A stretch of DNA of 64,000 nucleotides from the NCBI GenBank assembly GCA_036877525.1, contig JAZGTH010000049.1:1395001-1459000 (forward strand). The letters run 5' to 3'. Shown piece after piece: positions 12,891 to 23,540 of this stretch. Every line of letters starts with the position of its first letter. Position 1 is the first letter of the stretch. The position numbers and the translations under genes are program-made. The stretch comes from Chromobotia macracanthus. Lineage: Eukaryota > Chordata > Actinopteri > Cypriniformes > Botiidae. The notes beneath the pieces are model-generated. The model was given only the letters and a program-made list of their open reading frames with translations, searched no databases and was not told the origin of the DNA.

Positions 12891-13010
12891 GATCGCTACA
12901 GTATGAGCCCCCGTAGGACGTCATGGTGCAGTCACAGGTGAAGCCCTCCCACTGCTGCAGACACACCCCCTGATGCAGACACGAGTCCTCTGTACAGGTG
13001 CTGCTGGGGC
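12891..13010 (-). CDS. nrxn2: neurexin-2 exon: EGF-C
   Basis: This 120-nt exon begins AAATACACAG|GC and ends GCGATC|gtgagt. It encodes the third EGF-like repeat: (G)PSSTCTEDSCLHQGVC, LQQWEGFTCDC, TMTSYGGSYCSD. All six cysteines are present. Unlike EGF-B, it has no C-x-S-x-P-C O-glucosylation motif. The last base (C) would start a Pro codon with the next exon, giving SDPGTTYIF in relatives, where LNS6 begins. That exon is not in bases 1-12890. This is therefore the last coding exon of the gene in the window. Confidence 0.97.
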
Positions 13011-13360
13011 CTGTGTATTTGCACACACATAAAGACACTCTGTTAGATACACACATAACAGCCAGTGTAAAAGTGACAGAATAACACTGCTTACAATATT
13101 AACAAACTGTTGGTGTCTGTGTCACTTTGGTCTCAAAGAAATATTGTAGGCTGCATTATAACTGAAGAGCTCAAAGCTAACAAGACCAAACTCAAATGCA
13201 GAAAATGGCAATTTATTTTTGCTCCAAATGAATTAACCTTATCAAGAGAGAAAAAATATTGGTTATCCAACAAGCACATGGATGGAGTGATATTTTTATG
13301 AACCTTATGTTTAATCTGAACACAGAACCTGATAACTTCATCATGGCAACAGTAACTGAC
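13011..13360 (-). other. short intron between LNS5 and EGF-C exons
   Basis: This 350-bp intron is bounded by gtcagt (transcript start at 13360) and CACAG (13011). No repeat or secondary feature is apparent. Confidence 0.9.
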
Positions 13361-13534
13361 CATCGCATCCTCGATCCACCTGTCCGACCCTGTGGAGGGC
13401 GTCTGCCAGCAGGTCGGGCAAGCGGCCATTCAAGTCAACAGAGGCCAGGCAGCCCTGGTATCCATCTCGGGATGCAATCAGCTTTGGCAGACTGTTGTAC
13501 ATGTTCCTCGCTACTCCACCAATGTACAGCTCTC
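13361..13534 (-). CDS. nrxn2: neurexin-2 exon: end of LNS5
   Basis: The exon is 174 nt, from GTTCTCCAG|GAGAGC to GATG|gtcagt. It encodes (G)ELYIGGVARNMYNSLPKL, then IASRDGYQGCLASVDLNG, then RLPDLLADALHRVGQVDRGC, then DG. The YQGCLASVDLNG...RGC pair closes the LNS5 disulfide. YIGGVARNMYNSLPKL matches the vertebrate YIGG(V/L)(A/S)KxMxxxLPKL stretch. ALHRxGQVxRGCDG is the neurexin-2 form. The donor has C at +3 (gtcagt), which is less usual but valid. The intron to the EGF-C exon is only 350 bp. Confidence 0.97.
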
Positions 13535-14935
13535 CTGGAGAACAACACAAACACACCTGTCAGTGACAGTGACTAAGTTACATGATCCCTGCAGGAATTG
13601 TTGTTGGCTACAGACTTGCTGTGATGTCATTACTCTGCCCTGATTTTACTGCTGTTGTAAATGTAATTCTAATGTTTATATAACAGATTACTCTCTAACC
13701 CCAGCTCTAAATCTGACCACAACACTACGGCCAGTTCCATCATCCCAATTTTATTAGTGTCACTGTTTCTCCAGAAACATTTTTATTACTTTTGTTATGA
13801 TAAGCAAAGTCACTCATTTCTACATTATAATCTGAGAAATTCACTTTTGAACATATACAGAAACTGATTTGAGCCACATTAATATCAATATGAATTCACA
13901 TAACTGTTTTTGATAGCATGTCGGTGTTATTCAGTAACTTCTGTCAGATGGTGAATCGGTGCTTCAGTCTGATAATAAAGTCAGAGGGAATAAACTATTC
14001 AACAGTGTCTGTCCTACAGAAAATACTCTCCAAGACAAAAGACCAGTTTGTTTTATAAAGCCTAATATGTACTTAATTCTCTTGGCTGGGACACAGAAGT
14101 TGAGACAGATTGTAAAAGCCTTGATTGAGATTTTAAACATGAAATGTGAAGCGCACAATAAGTTTAAGCCTATCAGACGCTGGGGACGTTGTCTGATTTC
14201 TTACTTCACACACTGTGTGATCTGCAGTGATGTCACACGCATTAGCTGTGGGAGCTTAGGCAGATGATTGGGGAATGAATGGAAATGCTGCTCAGGAAAG
14301 ATAGAGATCCCGGAATTTTGACTGTTCTTGAATCTTGACTGTTTGACTTTAAATCAAATTTATTTGAGTAGAGCTTTTCACAACACACAACTTTTTTATA
14401 ATGTAACTGAACACTTCTGAACCACAATATTTACATTAATCTTTACAACAGATGTGTCAGTATCAATAGTACCTGCATTTGTGTTTAAAATAACAACCAC
14501 CACTGTGTCTAAACAAGATCTCTCTTGTTTATGATGTATGTTGGTTAACAGTCATTTTGTCATGATATTTGGAAGTACAGCATGCCTGACACATTGAGAC
14601 AGATGAAGCAGTAAATGAGTGAATTCCTCTTTCCTATTTGGATTTTTCACCAGTAGTGAAACAAAATGGAGCAGGGTTCTACATAAAAACTGGATGTCTT
14701 GTTTTGGTGTATTATGATGTTCATGTAAAAGACTAAACTTATTAGACACTCAGTCTCACTCTGATCTTTCAGCCTTGAGATGAGCTTTCCACAAGATCTT
14801 ACTGATGTTTGCTGATATTTAAGAATTTTTCGGAAGCAGTTTTACTCTCGACGTGTATTTTTAAGAATATGTCATACTTCACTAGTTAACATCAGTGTCC
14901 TGCAGTCAGATGCTTGTGTGTTTTGAGTGTCTTAC
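13535..14935 (-). other. intron between LNS5 exons
   Basis: The intron is 1401 bp, from gtaaga to CTCCAG. It is AT-rich, with no recognised repeat, RNA gene or alternative exon. Confidence 0.85.
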
Positions 14936-15126
14936 CTTTCAGGTCCAGGTTTCGGGCACCGTTGGAGTGCTGCGTCACAGTGCGAGAGTCAATCTTGAGC
15001 GTGTGAACATTGCTGGTGTCCCGGGAAACCACAACGTTATGCCACTGATTATCATTGAGCGGTTTCTCTGAGTTTCCCTTCATTAGAGACGGTCCGTTTC
15101 CCAGATCAAACACATAGTGGATGTAT
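14936..15126 (-). CDS. nrxn2: neurexin-2 exon: middle of LNS5
   Basis: The exon is 191 nt, with acceptor TTTCTGCAG|ATAC and donor GAAAG|gtaaga. It encodes YIHYVFDLGNGPSLMKGN, SEKPLNDNQWHNVVVSRD, TSNVHTLKIDSRTVTQHS and NGARNLDLKG. NGPSLMKGN, SNVHTLKIDSRTVTQHSNG and the double V in VVVSRD are near-identical to my recollection of mammalian neurexin-2. Neurexin-1 differs here (NGANLIKGS, TQITAGARN). This is the clearest paralogue evidence in the window. The strand after NDNQWHN is the usual LNS core. Confidence 0.98.
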
Positions 15127-15330
15127 CTGCAGAAACATGTAAAAACACTGGTTACATCACAACCTCCTCAAATACAGTGTTGAACACACAGACAGAATTG
15201 CGAAAGTTATAATACATTCTTCATTAAAAAGCATTTAATTAATAAAATACCTAAAAGCAATATGTAAACTCAAAATCTCTGTTGTATAAGATAAATGATG
15301 TCTCATGAGAATTGTGTGCAGCTTCTGCTT

Positions 15331-15507
15331 CTGGACATCTGACCAATCACATCTCATGTCACTGAAGTGGCAGGAAATTTGACCAATCACATCTCATGTC
15401 AGTGAAGCAACAGGACCTCTGACCACTCACATCTCATCAGTAAAGTTGCAGGACATTTGATAAATCACATCACATGAAGTGACAGGAAATCTGACCAATC
15501 ACATTTT
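15331..15507 (+). repeat. degenerate tandem repeat of about 40 bp, five units
   Basis: GACCAATCAC starts units at 15341 and 15381; the variant GACCACTCAC is at 15421, GATAAATCAC at 15459 and GACCAATCAC again at 15493. Each is followed by ATCTCATGTCA-like sequence and a variable CAGGA part. Three of the five units carry CCAAT. Confidence 0.85.
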
Positions 15508-16474
15508 TAAACCCAGGGTTTTAATCTCCATGTACAGAGAAATAAAAGCAAGACAGCAGCAGCAACTGAAGAGCAACTGATCATTTTATAGCACAAGTCT
15601 GGACTTTATCTTCAGACACAGACTCAACTGAACGAAATATTGTAATTGAAGGGGAAACTGTAGAATGGACAATTTGGTCGCATCTTTATGTCACGTTCTA
15701 GTGTTTAGTTTATAGCCTTCTCAGGGAGTGTCAAGCTTTCAAAGTGACACCATGAGTGAAGGTCTATGCTATATTCCTGCCGAGATCCCAAACCTGGTGT
15801 AATTAAACCCACAGACCATGACTCACTGTTTCCTTTAAGGCAAACATGAACAGAAGAAACTCAACAACAACAGAGAGACTTCTCAATAAAAATGATCAAC
15901 AATATATTTTTCTAGAATCACCCACACAAGACATCTGGTTGCCTAGAAACAATTATTCAGAACACTGAGGTTTGTTGAATCTAAACAATAGGGAATGCTT
16001 TTGCGTGAGATTTTTCTGTTTTAACTTCCTGCACACTGTGATTAAACACATCTGATTTCAAAGAATTTCACAGTATTTTCAGATTTGCCAAGATACCAAA
16101 GTCTGCAATTTAAGTCAGAGATCTCAAATATTTCTCATCAAATTCTCCCAAGGCAAAATGATCTTTGATAAAGCTACTTACAGTTCATGTACAGCTCTAC
16201 ACATCAACAACTGCCTTTATTATTCACTTCCTTAAACAAACAGAACTGCACAAATAACAAGGTTTCTCAAACATGCCCATGGGCCATTGATCAGGACCAG
16301 AGATAAACTCACCCCAAACTCACATCATTGGCTGAGCTGCTCGTGCTGAGTCACACTGTTTGTGCTGTCAGCTGCACGTTAAACTCAGGGTTGGTGATGT
16401 TATTCACATCCTGATATCAATCACTAAGTAAAGGGTGCTCTAAATATATTTATATATGTTCCTATAAAATCCCT

Positions 16475-17530
16475 GATCCCACAGGCATCAGTTCTTGCTC
16501 CTCTTCTCAATATACACAGCTTCACTAGATGCAGTCATTAAAGCACATGGCTTTTCATACCACTGCTACGCAGATGATACACAGCTTTATTATTCATTTC
16601 AGCCCGATGACCCCACCATTGCTGCCCGGATCTCCACCTGCCTTCTAGACATCTCAGCCTGGATGAAAAATGGCAATTCCAGCTCAACCTCAGCAAGACA
16701 GAACTTCTGATAATGCCGGCCAACCAATCATTAGAACAGAACTTCACAGTTGAACTTGGATCATCCACTCTCACACCCACTTTGTCCATTAGAAATCTCA
16801 GAATGGTTTGATGACCAGCTGAAATTCACTCCACACGTTGCAACAATCTCTCGGTCATGCAGGTCCTATTCCAACCACTCATAATATCAAGGCTGGACTT
16901 CAGTGCCCTTCTGGCTGGCCTTCCAGCCAATGCAACCAAACCCCTCAAATGTGCCAGAATGTGTCTGGTCTTCAATCAACCAAAGACAGCCCATGTCACA
17001 CCCCTCCTGATCTTACTCCACTGGCTACCTGTAGCCGCCCACATCAAATTACAAAGGCTAACTGTAACTGGAACCTCTCCCTCCTACCTCAACTCACTCC
17101 TCCAGACATATGTCCCCTCCCATCAGCTACGGTCAGTCAATGAGCGACGTCTGATTGTTCCCCCACAACAAGGCACCAGATCAATCTGTAAAACTTTCAC
17201 CTATTCTGTTCCTTTGTGGTGGAATGAACTCCCAGCCTCCACCCGATCCACTGAGACCATCACAACCTTCAAAAAACAACTCAAAACACACCTGTTTCAC
17301 ACACACCTGACTAATCCCTAATGCTCTATCCTATCCTTCTAACAAAAAAACTAATTCTCCTTGTCTCTAGTTCATCTTGTCTCTACCAGCAGAATACAAT
17401 GCCCGCTTGTAAATGTAGCTTTGTAGACTTGGCTTGTTGGCTTGCAAGGCAAAATGTTCAATGCTCTCGTCCTTTGTAAGTTGCTTTGGATAAAAGCGTC
17501 TGCTAAATGACAAAATGTAAATGTAAAATG
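16475..17530 (+). mobile_element. L2-type LINE fragment (reverse transcriptase C-half and 3' UTR)
   Basis: It encodes LLFSIYTASLDAVIKAHGFS, YHCYADDTQLYYSFQPDDPT (with the catalytic YADD), IAARISTCLLDISAWMK, then after frameshifts VLFQPLIISRLDFSALLAGL, TPLLILLHWLPVAAHIKLQR, ERRLIVPPQQGTRSICKTFT and WWNELPASTRSTETITTFKK. It ends with the GATAAAAGCGTCTGCTAAATGA-type tail at about 17490-17515. It is 5'-truncated and frameshifted, so dead. It is antisense to nrxn2 in the LNS5 intron. Confidence 0.92.
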
Positions 17531-17630
17531 CTCTTCTAATCATTGCATTTGATCTGAATGTACAACTTCCTGTCAAACTATGTATGTGTTCATGTGTTAA
17601 AGGAGAAGTGAGCCTCAGATCTGTTCTCAC

Positions 17631-18012
17631 CCTTTCACGAGCTCCACCACAATGAAGTCACTGCCATCTCCACTGTTATAAAGCAGCAGACCGTCCGTGC
17701 TTGTGGTCTTGAACTGGAAGAACAGGTGCATGGACGCATATGCCTGCAGTGTCGCCAGCGCCAGGTAACTTCCTTTATTTCGAAAGGTCACAGGGTCAGC
17801 AATAATGTGGCGCATGCCAAAGCGTGCATTCAGCTCACAGTACGAGATGTCGCCGTTTTTGCACTGGTCCAGATATGGCACACTGTTAACCGTCAGGCTT
17901 TGCAGGTGGCCAATGAAGTTAGATGGGACCACAGAGATGAATCTGCGCTCTGTCATGATGCCCGTCTCAATGTTGTGGAACTCCAGACGCGTGTGATCGC
18001 CGGTCATCTGAC
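17631..18012 (-). CDS. nrxn2: neurexin-2 exon: end of LNS4 and start of LNS5
   Basis: This 382-nt exon has acceptor CCACCTGCAG|GT and donor AAAGG|gtgaga. It encodes GQMTGDHTRLEFHNIETG, then the block MTERRFISVVPSNFIGHL that favours neurexin-2. Next come QSLTVNSVPYLDQCKNGDIS and YCELNARFGMRHIIADPVTF, with the two cysteines closing LNS4. LNS5 starts with RNKGSYLALATLQAYASMHL, FFQFKTTSTDGLLLYNSGDG and SDFIVVELVKG. The last codon (Gly) is split 2+1 with the next exon. The full open stretch is the longest neurexin match in the window and has no frameshift. Confidence 0.98.
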
Positions 18013-18884
18013 CTGCAGGTGGCACAAAAAGTTACTAAACATGCGGATGCTAAACTTTACATTTTCATTACATTCATTCAGCAGATGCTTTTAAAGCAAC
18101 TGACCAATGAGACAGCATTTAAAATTTTGCCCTTAATGAGCCAACAAGTCTAATCTACAAAATTACATTGACAAGTAGGAAAAGATGGGAAAAGAAATTC
18201 AATAATTAGTTGATAATTATTTAATCAAGCACAGTACCACAGTTAGCATTGGTTTTAGCATCATGTTTTTTCTGAAGTGACACTGAAGTTTACAAGATTT
18301 AAAAAAGAAATACATACAGCAATATAGCAATACTGGAACTGCATAAAGTGGAATTACTTGCTAGCTGTGCAGTTCCCACTCTAAGTTCTGATTGGATGAA
18401 CTGAACAACTGTTATCGCATGCTCTTAATTATTGTGTTTGATACTTGGACACCCAAACAGTTTACATTACAGCACAGTCATAAATGTGTTTAATTGAAGT
18501 ACTACATAAAACCATTTAAATCTTAATAATTAAGATATTTACATGCTTAACTCAGATACAAACTATTTAAAATACATATTTTATTTCTCTTAACATAAAC
18601 CCAAATTACTAAAGGACTTTAAAACAAAAGTGAGAGTCACGGACAGTGTGATAAACAGCAGGAGCAGAGGATGACATTTCTGGAGGTGAGATGTTAGATT
18701 CTTCATTCAGTCATAACATGGTTAAATGATCAAGATTGTTATATTAAGGATGTCAGGAACATCAACTGTATAGTGAAGATTATGTCTGTTATGTCCGATC
18801 AATAATGATAAACACATTAGCCTCCCTCCTGGTTTAGCACTAATTTCATGTTCTTCAGAAGAGTGAAGTTCTCAAATGTTCTAC
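18013..18884 (-). other. intron in LNS4
   Basis: The intron is 872 bp. It has a short L2-type 3' tail fragment at 18052-18190; the rest is AT-rich, with nothing recognised. Confidence 0.85.
18052..18190 (-). mobile_element. L2-type LINE 3' tail fragment
   Basis: The window strand reads TTACATTTTCATTACATTCATTCAGCAGATGC followed by a diverged copy of the same 3' UTR as at 17400-17520, in inverse orientation. It is an old, short fragment. Confidence 0.6.
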
Positions 18885-19004
18885 CTTCCACAGTGATGTT
18901 GTCCACAGACAGCTGCAGATTTCTGCCTCGGCGAATCACTTTGACTGAGTGCCACTCATTGTCATTAAGTTTCTGCCCGGCCGTCAGAATCTCTGGACCC
19001 TTAC
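18885..19004 (-). CDS. nrxn2: neurexin-2 exon: middle of LNS4
   Basis: The exon is 120 nt, from CTGATGCAG|GTAAGG to GAAG|gtagaa. It encodes KGPEILTAGQKLNDNEWHSV, then KVIRRGRNLQLSVDNITVE. The NDNEWHxVxVxRRG strand pair is the LNS signature and matches the mammalian LNDNEWHTVRVVRRGKSL stretch. SVDN(I/V)TVEG is a neurexin-2 feature; neurexin-1 has TVDDQQAMTG here. The exon's own first bases, GTAAGG, look like a donor, so the AG/GTAAGG junction could be read both ways; protein continuity fixes the exon start at 19004. The donor gtagaa is only moderate. Confidence 0.96.
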
Positions 19005-19094
19005 CTGCATCAGAGCACAGCAGTCAAACACACACAACAATGCTCACTCTGAGGAGATATCTGAACACATGCACACACACACTTGCATATTTTA

Positions 19095-19200
19095 ATTCAG
19101 TTCAATTTTATTATATAGTGCTTTTAACAATGTTACATTGCTTCAAAGCAGATTTCCATATAATAAAAAATAAAACATAGAATAAAACGAAGAATACAGG
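19095..19200 (-). mobile_element. retroelement 3' tail, second copy
   Basis: TTCAGTTCAATTTTATTATA, AACAATGTTACATTGCTTCA and AAGCAGATTTCCATATAATA line up with the copies at 59328-59470 and 60080-60130. Confidence 0.55.
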
Positions 19201-19678
19201 AATCATGCTGTTCCCAGTGCAGCGGAGCATTCTGGGTAACTGATCTGTAACTAAATCGTCATGGCACCCGAGGTTACGTCAGATTAGCCTCTCGATGTAA
19301 GCAGGGAAGTAACTGGAGACAAACTCTCTGGTGTGGTCACATGCCACATCACTGAGACCAGCACAAAATCCACTGCGAAGTTCTTCTCACACTTCATAAC
19401 TCTAAGAAACCTACGAACCACATGAGGCTCAACTGCAGAGGTTCATTGTTCTAAAATGCGTTATTATAACACTGTAACAGTTATACTTTTGATCTGAGTA
19501 TAACCTAAAAATACAGCAGTGTAAAAGCTGATTTTGTGAATGCAATTTTGTGAATGTGAAAACATTTTAAATATATTGTAGAATATGTGAGTATTCTATA
19601 ATAAACCACAACAAGCGATAAAAGGCAAATTCCTTGTTTCAAACAGGGACAGATAAGATTAAACGAAATGTATATTTC

Positions 19679-19683
<5 letters not shown>

Positions 19684-19761
<78 letters not shown>
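19684..19761 (+). repeat. (AT)n microsatellite
   Basis: A pure (AT)n run in the intron 3' of SS3. Confidence 0.95.
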
Positions 19762-19764
<3 letters not shown>

Positions 19765-20094
19765 GTTTATGATTATGGGACTCTATGGACATGTTACTGG
19801 TGATTTTAAAACACATTTCTGTCTGTGATAAGATGTACAGATCACATTTCTCAAAAGAAAAAAAACAGAAAACAGATGTTAATTACAGCACAGCAGGGTA
19901 ACACACACATTCAGATATCTCTTTCATTTAAACTTTTCACAGTATGAAATTCACAGTTCTCATTTCTCACAATGTCACGGGTGTATGTGTGTGTGTGTGT
20001 GTGTGATCGCTTTAAACACTCACAGTATAATATAAATCACAGTATTAGCTGCAAAAGGCATGTGACAGAGAGAGTGTGAGAATTTGTGTGTGTG

Positions 20095-20330
20095 TGTGTA
20101 CAGATTTTGTTATATTTGTGAGGATCTCACTAACATAGTGAAATATCATGACAACCAATGAGACATTTTACTGGTCATGAATAAATTAAAAAGGTTTAAT
20201 CAGCCAAATCATGTTTTTCTTTAAATTTAATGTCATCACATGTTTGTGTGAGGGTTTAGGGTTGGAGGATAGAAAATATCATTAGCCTGATATAAAATCA
20301 ATGGTGTATGAAATGACATTACTAATATAG
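20095..20330 (-). repeat. GGGGAC-family-like repeat, diverged inverse copy
   Basis: GTGAGGATCTCACTAACATA, GAGGGTTTAGGGTTGGAGGA, TAGAAAATATCATTAGCCTG and AAAATCAATGGTGTATGAAA are the inverse of the 47705-47915 element. Confidence 0.55.
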
Positions 20331-20388
20331 TGTAACAAACATGAGCGTGTCTGTGTGTACGAGGATGTGCATGAGGATGTGTATGAGG

Positions 20389-20389
<1 letters not shown>

Positions 20390-20427
<38 letters not shown>
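20390..20427 (-). promoter_or_regulatory. (CA)n tract just 3' of the SS3 microexon donor
   Basis: The tract is (GT)n on the window strand and (CA)19 in the transcript. It starts 7 bases after the first donor base (20435). Intronic CA repeats near a 5' splice site are known to bind hnRNP L and change exon use. That it acts this way here is inference from position. Confidence 0.45.
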
Positions 20428-20429
<2 letters not shown>

Positions 20430-20435
20430 ACTTAC

Positions 20436-20462
20436 TAAGGTTACAGTCTATCCTGATACAGT
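20436..20462 (-). CDS. nrxn2: neurexin-2 SS3 alternative microexon, 27 nt
   Basis: On the minus strand, CTCTCTTTTACCAG is followed by 27 coding bases and the donor CTTA|gtaagt. With the leading G of the previous exon it reads DCIRIDCNL, and its last A joins GT of the next exon to give Ser, so the product reads VNL-DCIRIDCNLS-KGPEIL. If it is skipped, G joins GT and gives VNL-GKGPEIL, with the frame kept. Mammalian SS3 has the same two outcomes (DCIRINCNSSK or GK). The insert adds nine residues, two of them cysteines, to an LNS4 loop. A (CU)n tract ends about 41 nt upstream, and a (CA)n tract begins 7 nt after the donor's first base. Confidence 0.95.
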
Positions 20463-20495
20463 CTGGTAAAAGAGAGTGAGATGGTGAGATCAAAC

Positions 20496-20503
<8 letters not shown>

Positions 20504-20528
<25 letters not shown>

Positions 20529-20529
20529 C
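20504..20529 (-). promoter_or_regulatory. (CU)n tract just 5' of the SS3 microexon acceptor
   Basis: The tract is (GA)13 on the window strand and (CU)13 in the transcript, followed by a U-run and then CUCACUCUCUUUUACCAG. Such CU tracts are classic PTBP1/PTBP2 binding sites and occur before many neuron-specific microexons. The role here is inferred. Confidence 0.45.
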
Positions 20530-22262
20530 AAAACATTTTACATCCTTCAAAGTTCATTCTGCAGACAACCAAACATTTGTGTGGACACCATCCGGGGACA
20601 CAGTCCTGAGTCAGTGCCCCCTCCCCATCACCACAGCAGCTCCATGGTCATCAATCATCAATAAACCCTGTTGTGAGGGAGACAACAGCTACATGGAGCT
20701 CTGTGGTCAGGAAGTTCAGGGAAGGGTTTACTGCCCACCTCTACCTCACCTGATGCCCACAGCCAACACACTCATCTGCATGACTCACTTTCTTTACTGA
20801 ATCATCACATCAATACCAATTTATAGATGTACATAAACATATTGCTCCTGTCACAGGTCAAAATAAGGCAGACACTCTGTGTTTAATGTGAGTAATGCTG
20901 TGTGGCCTCTGGCTCCCCCTGTTGGCTAGTGGCTGTAGCTGCAGGTCTGAGGCTGAGGTGCGTCTCAATGTGTCAACCACTACAGATTAGTGACAACAAA
21001 CAGACAGGGACCATCTCACTGCTGACACTCTCACAAACACACCTTTGAGTTTACTTGGTTATCAGTACAATCTTCCAAGGGGTTCATCGCTAATGTGCAT
21101 AAAATATTTTTGCACTGCAGTGATCACAAACTACCTGAAAGACTTCATTTAAAATCGTTAAGTGAACAAAAATCTGCAAGTTGATATGTTACTTTTTTTA
21201 AAACACTGGTTTCTCTGTGAGGAAATCAATAATCTGTGCCAATCCCCTGTTATTAGGATAATTATACAACTAAAATCTTTATCATCACTGAACATTAATC
21301 TTTTGAAGATAATACACTTAGTAAATAGTTTGCTGTCAATCGTATTGACTGGAGGATTAAATGCCTCTTTAGCGTGAGCAGAGGCGTTAAGTGTATCCCA
21401 GAAATCAGTGCATTCAGCTTTGAGCTTCTGTTTAACTGTTTAACGATTTAACAATTGAAGTTAAACACCCAATTCACTGTATTTATGATTTCTGTTTCCA
21501 AAAGTCTGAGACCAAAATCTAAAATTGTAAAGAAACAAGTTTTTCATTACAAATTTTATTATTGTTATTTTAGAATTTAAAAAAACTCATAACATTAAAC
21601 CAGAAATAAATATTTGGTTTTCTGTACTATGTCTGCGTTACTAATTAAATGTTACTAAATTTGTAACATCGTGCACATGAACTTCCTAGTGCAGAAGATC
21701 AGATGTTTCTGTCTAATAAGAAAAGAATACAAAATAGACCCAGGTCTCAGACCTCTGTAACGCACTGCATATTAGCATAAGATAAACAGTGTATTACATA
21801 AAATGAGAAATAATGTGCTGTGTGTCTGTATGTGACCTCAGGTGAGACTGGTCTCTCTAGCTGTTTGTTTTAGGCCCGCAGACAGACACCCATTGAAGGG
21901 ATGGAAGGTTCTGTCTACAGAACCTCCAACACGTCAGAGAAATGCAGGACAGAGAGGAAGATGATGGTTTGTTTGATGTCTTTTATACTTTCTCTCCCAG
22001 CATGTCCCTTTCCAGGATGCACCTCTGCTCTGTGTCATCCTCTGATGAGCTGAGAGTCTGACCAATCAGCAGCCAGGACATCAAAAAACTGCAAAAACTG
22101 TTATTTGGGGATTATATGGGGCATGGATCGTGGAAAAAATTGAAGGTGGTGGGCTATATTTCTAACCCACCAGACCAATTACACAGTTTTATGGCATTAC
22201 GGTATACATACTTAATATACTAAATTTAACTATCATACCAGAAAACAATAAACAGCATTATG

Positions 22263-22302
<40 letters not shown>
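22263..22302 (+). repeat. (TAA)n microsatellite
   Basis: A run of about 13 TAA/ATA triplets. Confidence 0.95.
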
Positions 22303-22304
<2 letters not shown>

Positions 22305-23328
22305 GTCTTTGTTCTTAATGCTCCTCAAACTTCCCAAATGTGTTTCAGTTATTCCCACAGGATTTTGTGAGACTGTTGGTGGGTGGACTTATTCCCTTTT
22401 AGGGGGTCCAGGTGCATAATCCCCCGTAAGAAAATTTTGTTAAATGCATAAAAAGATACATCAATCTGATGCATTCTGAAAATAAAACTGTTACTAGATC
22501 TATAAAGAAGTTTGTGCTCTTATAAACAACTTTGTGCTCTAGCAATAATTGGTTGAATTCTTATAAAAGCTACAAAAATTATTCATTTAAGAGCAGTGAG
22601 AGATTCTCTCTTTTTTCTGTTGTTGTTTTTTCACTGTGGCCTCTGTTTATATTAACAGCATAAACAGCAGAAGGAATATTAGGCTTCTGACATTTTTAGA
22701 CATGTATGTTCCAGCAGTATGTTTATGTACAGTATGCTACAGTATGTTTCCAATACTGTAAAAGCATCTGAATTCTTATAAGTATAATAAATATATTATT
22801 ATAAATATAATATAAAGTGAGGTATTATTCAGTTAAGTTAGGTGTATCTCAATCTTACCCCACGAGAAGCCTCCCTTTACTAAAATAAGTGATGTGACGT
22901 GCAGGCCAACAGTGGTGACCCATACTCATTTTATCCTGTCCTTGGCTAAATGTGTTCATATGCATTTCATCTGAGTAAATTTGATTTTTTTAAATATTTT
23001 TATAGAGTATTATTAATTTATTTATGTGTATGTTGTTTTAATTAAATAATAAAAGGAAAACAGTTCTACTGTGTGCACTTTTAAAACAAACATTAAAAAA
23101 TGAAACCCCCTGCTGGTAGTTTTGTGAACTTACAGCTCAGGTCAGCAGTTAAATGTATAATTACTGAGGTGAAAACACAGAACAAGAGGCATCCACCAGA
23201 CACTGGAGAGGATCAAACTCAGAAGAACAGAAAGAAATGACCAGGGAATGTGGACAGAAGGAGTTAAGGGAGGTAAGAGAAATCTTCAGAGGACAGCACC
23301 GGTTGAGCTAAACAGATGGGCAGGTTAC

Positions 23329-23532
23329 CGAGGTTAACAGTGAGCTTCACCCGTCCTCCGTCCAGCTCCAGGCGTAGAGTGTCGGCCGACTCTTTGGAGG
23401 TGGTGGCCATGAGTAGCCCATATGCTCGTTGGGACATAAAGCGCAGGGCCACATCCTCAGCCTCTGTGTGCATTGTGCTGGGCATGATGATCTTCAGATA
23501 CATACTGCCATCATAACTCAACACTGTGGCCT
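23329..23532 (-). CDS. nrxn2: neurexin-2 exon: start of LNS4
   Basis: This 204-nt exon encodes (E)ATVLSYDGSMYLKIIMPST, MHTEAEDVALRFMSQRAYGL, LMATTSKESADTLRLELDGG and RVKLTVNL. It is the N-terminal half of LNS4, up to splice site 3. The acceptor TTCACAG|AG sits directly behind a GU-repeat instead of a normal pyrimidine tract. The donor CTCG|gtaacc is weak at +5 and +6. It leaves a single G, so it can join either the SS3 microexon (G+AC, Asp) or the exon after it (G+GT, Gly). The MSQRAYGLxMATTS and LELDGG strings favour neurexin-2. Confidence 0.97.
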
Positions 23533-23540
23533 CTGTGAAC

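Larger units (their letters stand above)
15127..17630 (-). other. intron in LNS5 with tandem repeat and LINE
   Basis: The intron is 2504 bp. It holds a five-unit tandem repeat of about 40 bp (15331-15507) and an L2-type LINE fragment in antisense orientation (16475-17530). The stretch 15510-16470 is otherwise plain intron. Confidence 0.85.
19005..20435 (-). other. intron 3' of SS3 microexon
   Basis: In transcript order this 1431-bp intron starts gtaagtccc and runs straight into (CA)n (20390-20427). Then come a member of the GGGGAC repeat family (20095-20330), a small (GT)n at 19986-20003, an (AT)n tract (19684-19761) and a LINE-tail fragment at 19095-19200. The stretch 19205-19680 shows nothing recognised. 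Confidence 0.85.
20463..23328 (-). other. intron 5' of SS3 microexon
   Basis: The intron is 2866 bp. In the transcript it starts with a weak gtaacc donor and ends with a (CU)13 tract, a U-run and CTCTCTTTTACCAG. A (TAA)n microsatellite lies at 22263-22302. I recognise nothing else in 20530-22260 or 22303-23328. Confidence 0.85.
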
